In this document: positions 5,040-5,680 of the stretch, piece by piece
Layout of the letters: every line of letters starts with the position of its first letter
How positions within the stretch are numbered: position 1 is the first letter of the stretch
Origin: Chloroflexota bacterium
GTDB taxonomy: Bacteria; Chloroflexota; Dehalococcoidia; SHYB01
DNA: 5,680 nucleotides
Assembly: GCA_016200725.1 (NCBI GenBank)
Contig: JACQEE010000027.1
Coordinates: 1 to 5,680 of the forward strand
Reading direction: 5' to 3'
Translations under genes and position numbers: made by a program
Notes under the pieces: model-generated
What the model was told of the DNA's origin: nothing
The model's database searches: none
What the model saw: only the letters and a program-made list of their open reading frames with translations

Positions 5040-5680
5040 ATGACACCAGCCTTGTGGAGGCGGCGCATCTCTCGAGCCGAGCAGCCCAGTTCGCCGGCGA
5101 GCACAACGTCGTTGTGCTCGCCGAGCAGGGGCGCGCGGCCAGCCCGGAACGGTGACCGTGGCATCTTGAACGGCGCGCCTGGGTACCGCTGTTCGCCCAC
5201 CACCGGATGGTCGGTGCGCACGAAGTACTCGCGGGCCCGCAATTGGGGTTCCGCGAAGAGGCGATCGAGCGTGTTGACGGGAGCGGCGGGCACGCCTGCC
5301 TCCTGCGCTGCAGCCACAGCCTCCGATACGGTCTTATTGCCAAGCCAATCGAGTATGAGCACGAGGAACTCGTCGGAATGTTGCTGCATGTCCTCGACGG
5401 TACGAAACCTCGGATCGTTGGCCAGTTCGGGGTGTCCTATCATCCAAGCGTAACGGGGATAGTAGCGCGGGCCACGACCCGTAAAACAGACGTGGCCATC
5501 CTTGCAGGAAAAGATGCCGACGGGGAACGACCCTCGCGCGAGGTAGGAGGGGCGCCGCCCGACCACATCTTCAGGCTGGTCTCCGGAAAACAACCACCGG
5601 CCAAATTCAATCGCGGCCATTTCTATGACGCTCTCGAAAATGGACACGTCGACCTGCTGGCCAATCCCTCTGGTGCGAGC
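5036..5680 (-). CDS. Second family III CoA-transferase, C-terminal 214 codons; N-terminus lies beyond the right edge
   Basis: The frame is open from the right edge to the TGA at 5036. It enters at ARTRGIGQQVDVSIFES, which aligns with GEGQWIDLSQAEAY of the downstream protein (about residue 206), so roughly 200 N-terminal residues including the catalytic aspartate are off the window. Seen here are a family-type segment FSCKDGHVCFTG, HPELANDPRFRT, and AAQEAGVPAAPVNTLDRLFAEPQL in the small domain, where the related CoA-transferase has SPVMDARQLFEDPHL. The end shows LLGEHNDVVLAGELG. The GTG at 5647 is internal, not the true start. The gene overlaps the start of the next CoA-transferase and is similar to it in the C-terminal region but well diverged, so it is a paralogue and not a recent copy. 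A heteromeric pair is possible. The region encoding GEHNDVVLAG contains a perfect 29-nt inverted repeat. Confidence 0.92.
   Translation of the reverse strand, partial: ARTRGIGQQVDVSIFESVIEMAAIEFGRWLFSGDQPEDVVGRRPSYLARGSFPVGIFSCKDGHVCFTGRGPRYYPRYAWMIGHPELANDPRFRTVEDMQQHSDEFLVLILDWLGNKTVSEAVAAAQEAGVPAAPVNTLDRLFAEPQLRAREYFVRTDHPVVGEQRYPGAPFKMPRSPFRAGRAPLLGEHNDVVLAGELGCSAREMRRLHKAGVM
5095..5123. repeat. 29-nt near-perfect palindrome inside the CoA-transferase gene
   Basis: CGGCGAGCACAACG (5095-5108) and CGTTGTGCTCGCCG (5110-5123) are exact reverse complements around a single T at 5109. The repeat lies in coding sequence for GEHNDVVLAGE, about 55-85 nt before the downstream CoA-transferase start. 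In mRNA it would form a very stable GC-rich hairpin. Part of it is constrained by the conserved GEHND codons. Confidence 0.7.

Overview
The window is GC-rich and compact. It looks like a stretch of acyl-CoA catabolism genes from a free-living bacterium: an acyl-CoA synthetase, an intact and a broken enoyl-CoA hydratase, an SDR oxidoreductase and two family III CoA-transferases, plus a lipoprotein with a Ser/Thr/Pro-rich tether. Gene content and lipoprotein style would fit an environmental Chloroflexota (Dehalococcoidia/SAR202-like) or a similar uncultured heterotroph. That placement is a low-confidence inference; no marker gene is present.

Layout. From 5680 down to 3768 (minus strand) two CaiB/BaiF-type CoA-transferases are translationally coupled; the first runs off the right edge. 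Converging on them is a complete NAD-type SDR on the plus strand (2984-3736). The 278-bp gap 2706-2983 is the most interesting non-coding stretch. It holds two near-consensus sigma70-type promoters on opposite strands that share the same -10 DNA, two operator-like inverted repeats and a hairpin near the SDR ribosome binding site. It also has a textbook intrinsic terminator on the minus strand, about 125 bp downstream of the minus-strand promoter. This predicts a ~124-nt minus-strand RNA, either a stand-alone sRNA or a terminated leader of the lipoprotein gene. Left of it, all on the minus strand, are the lipoprotein (2121-2687), an enoyl-CoA hydratase remnant with about 110 central codons missing and the frame shifted (1595-2034), an intact enoyl-CoA hydratase (850-1575), and the N-terminal 251 codons of an acyl-CoA synthetase (754 to the left edge).

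How the genes could work together: the synthetase (ATP-dependent) or the CoA-transferases (energy-sparing) activate a carboxylic acid to its CoA thioester. The hydratase adds water to the enoyl-CoA, and the SDR could oxidise the hydroxy intermediate or an alcohol substrate. No substrate can be named from the sequence. The lipoprotein has no evident metabolic link.

No tRNA, rRNA, CRISPR array, insertion sequence or attachment site was seen.
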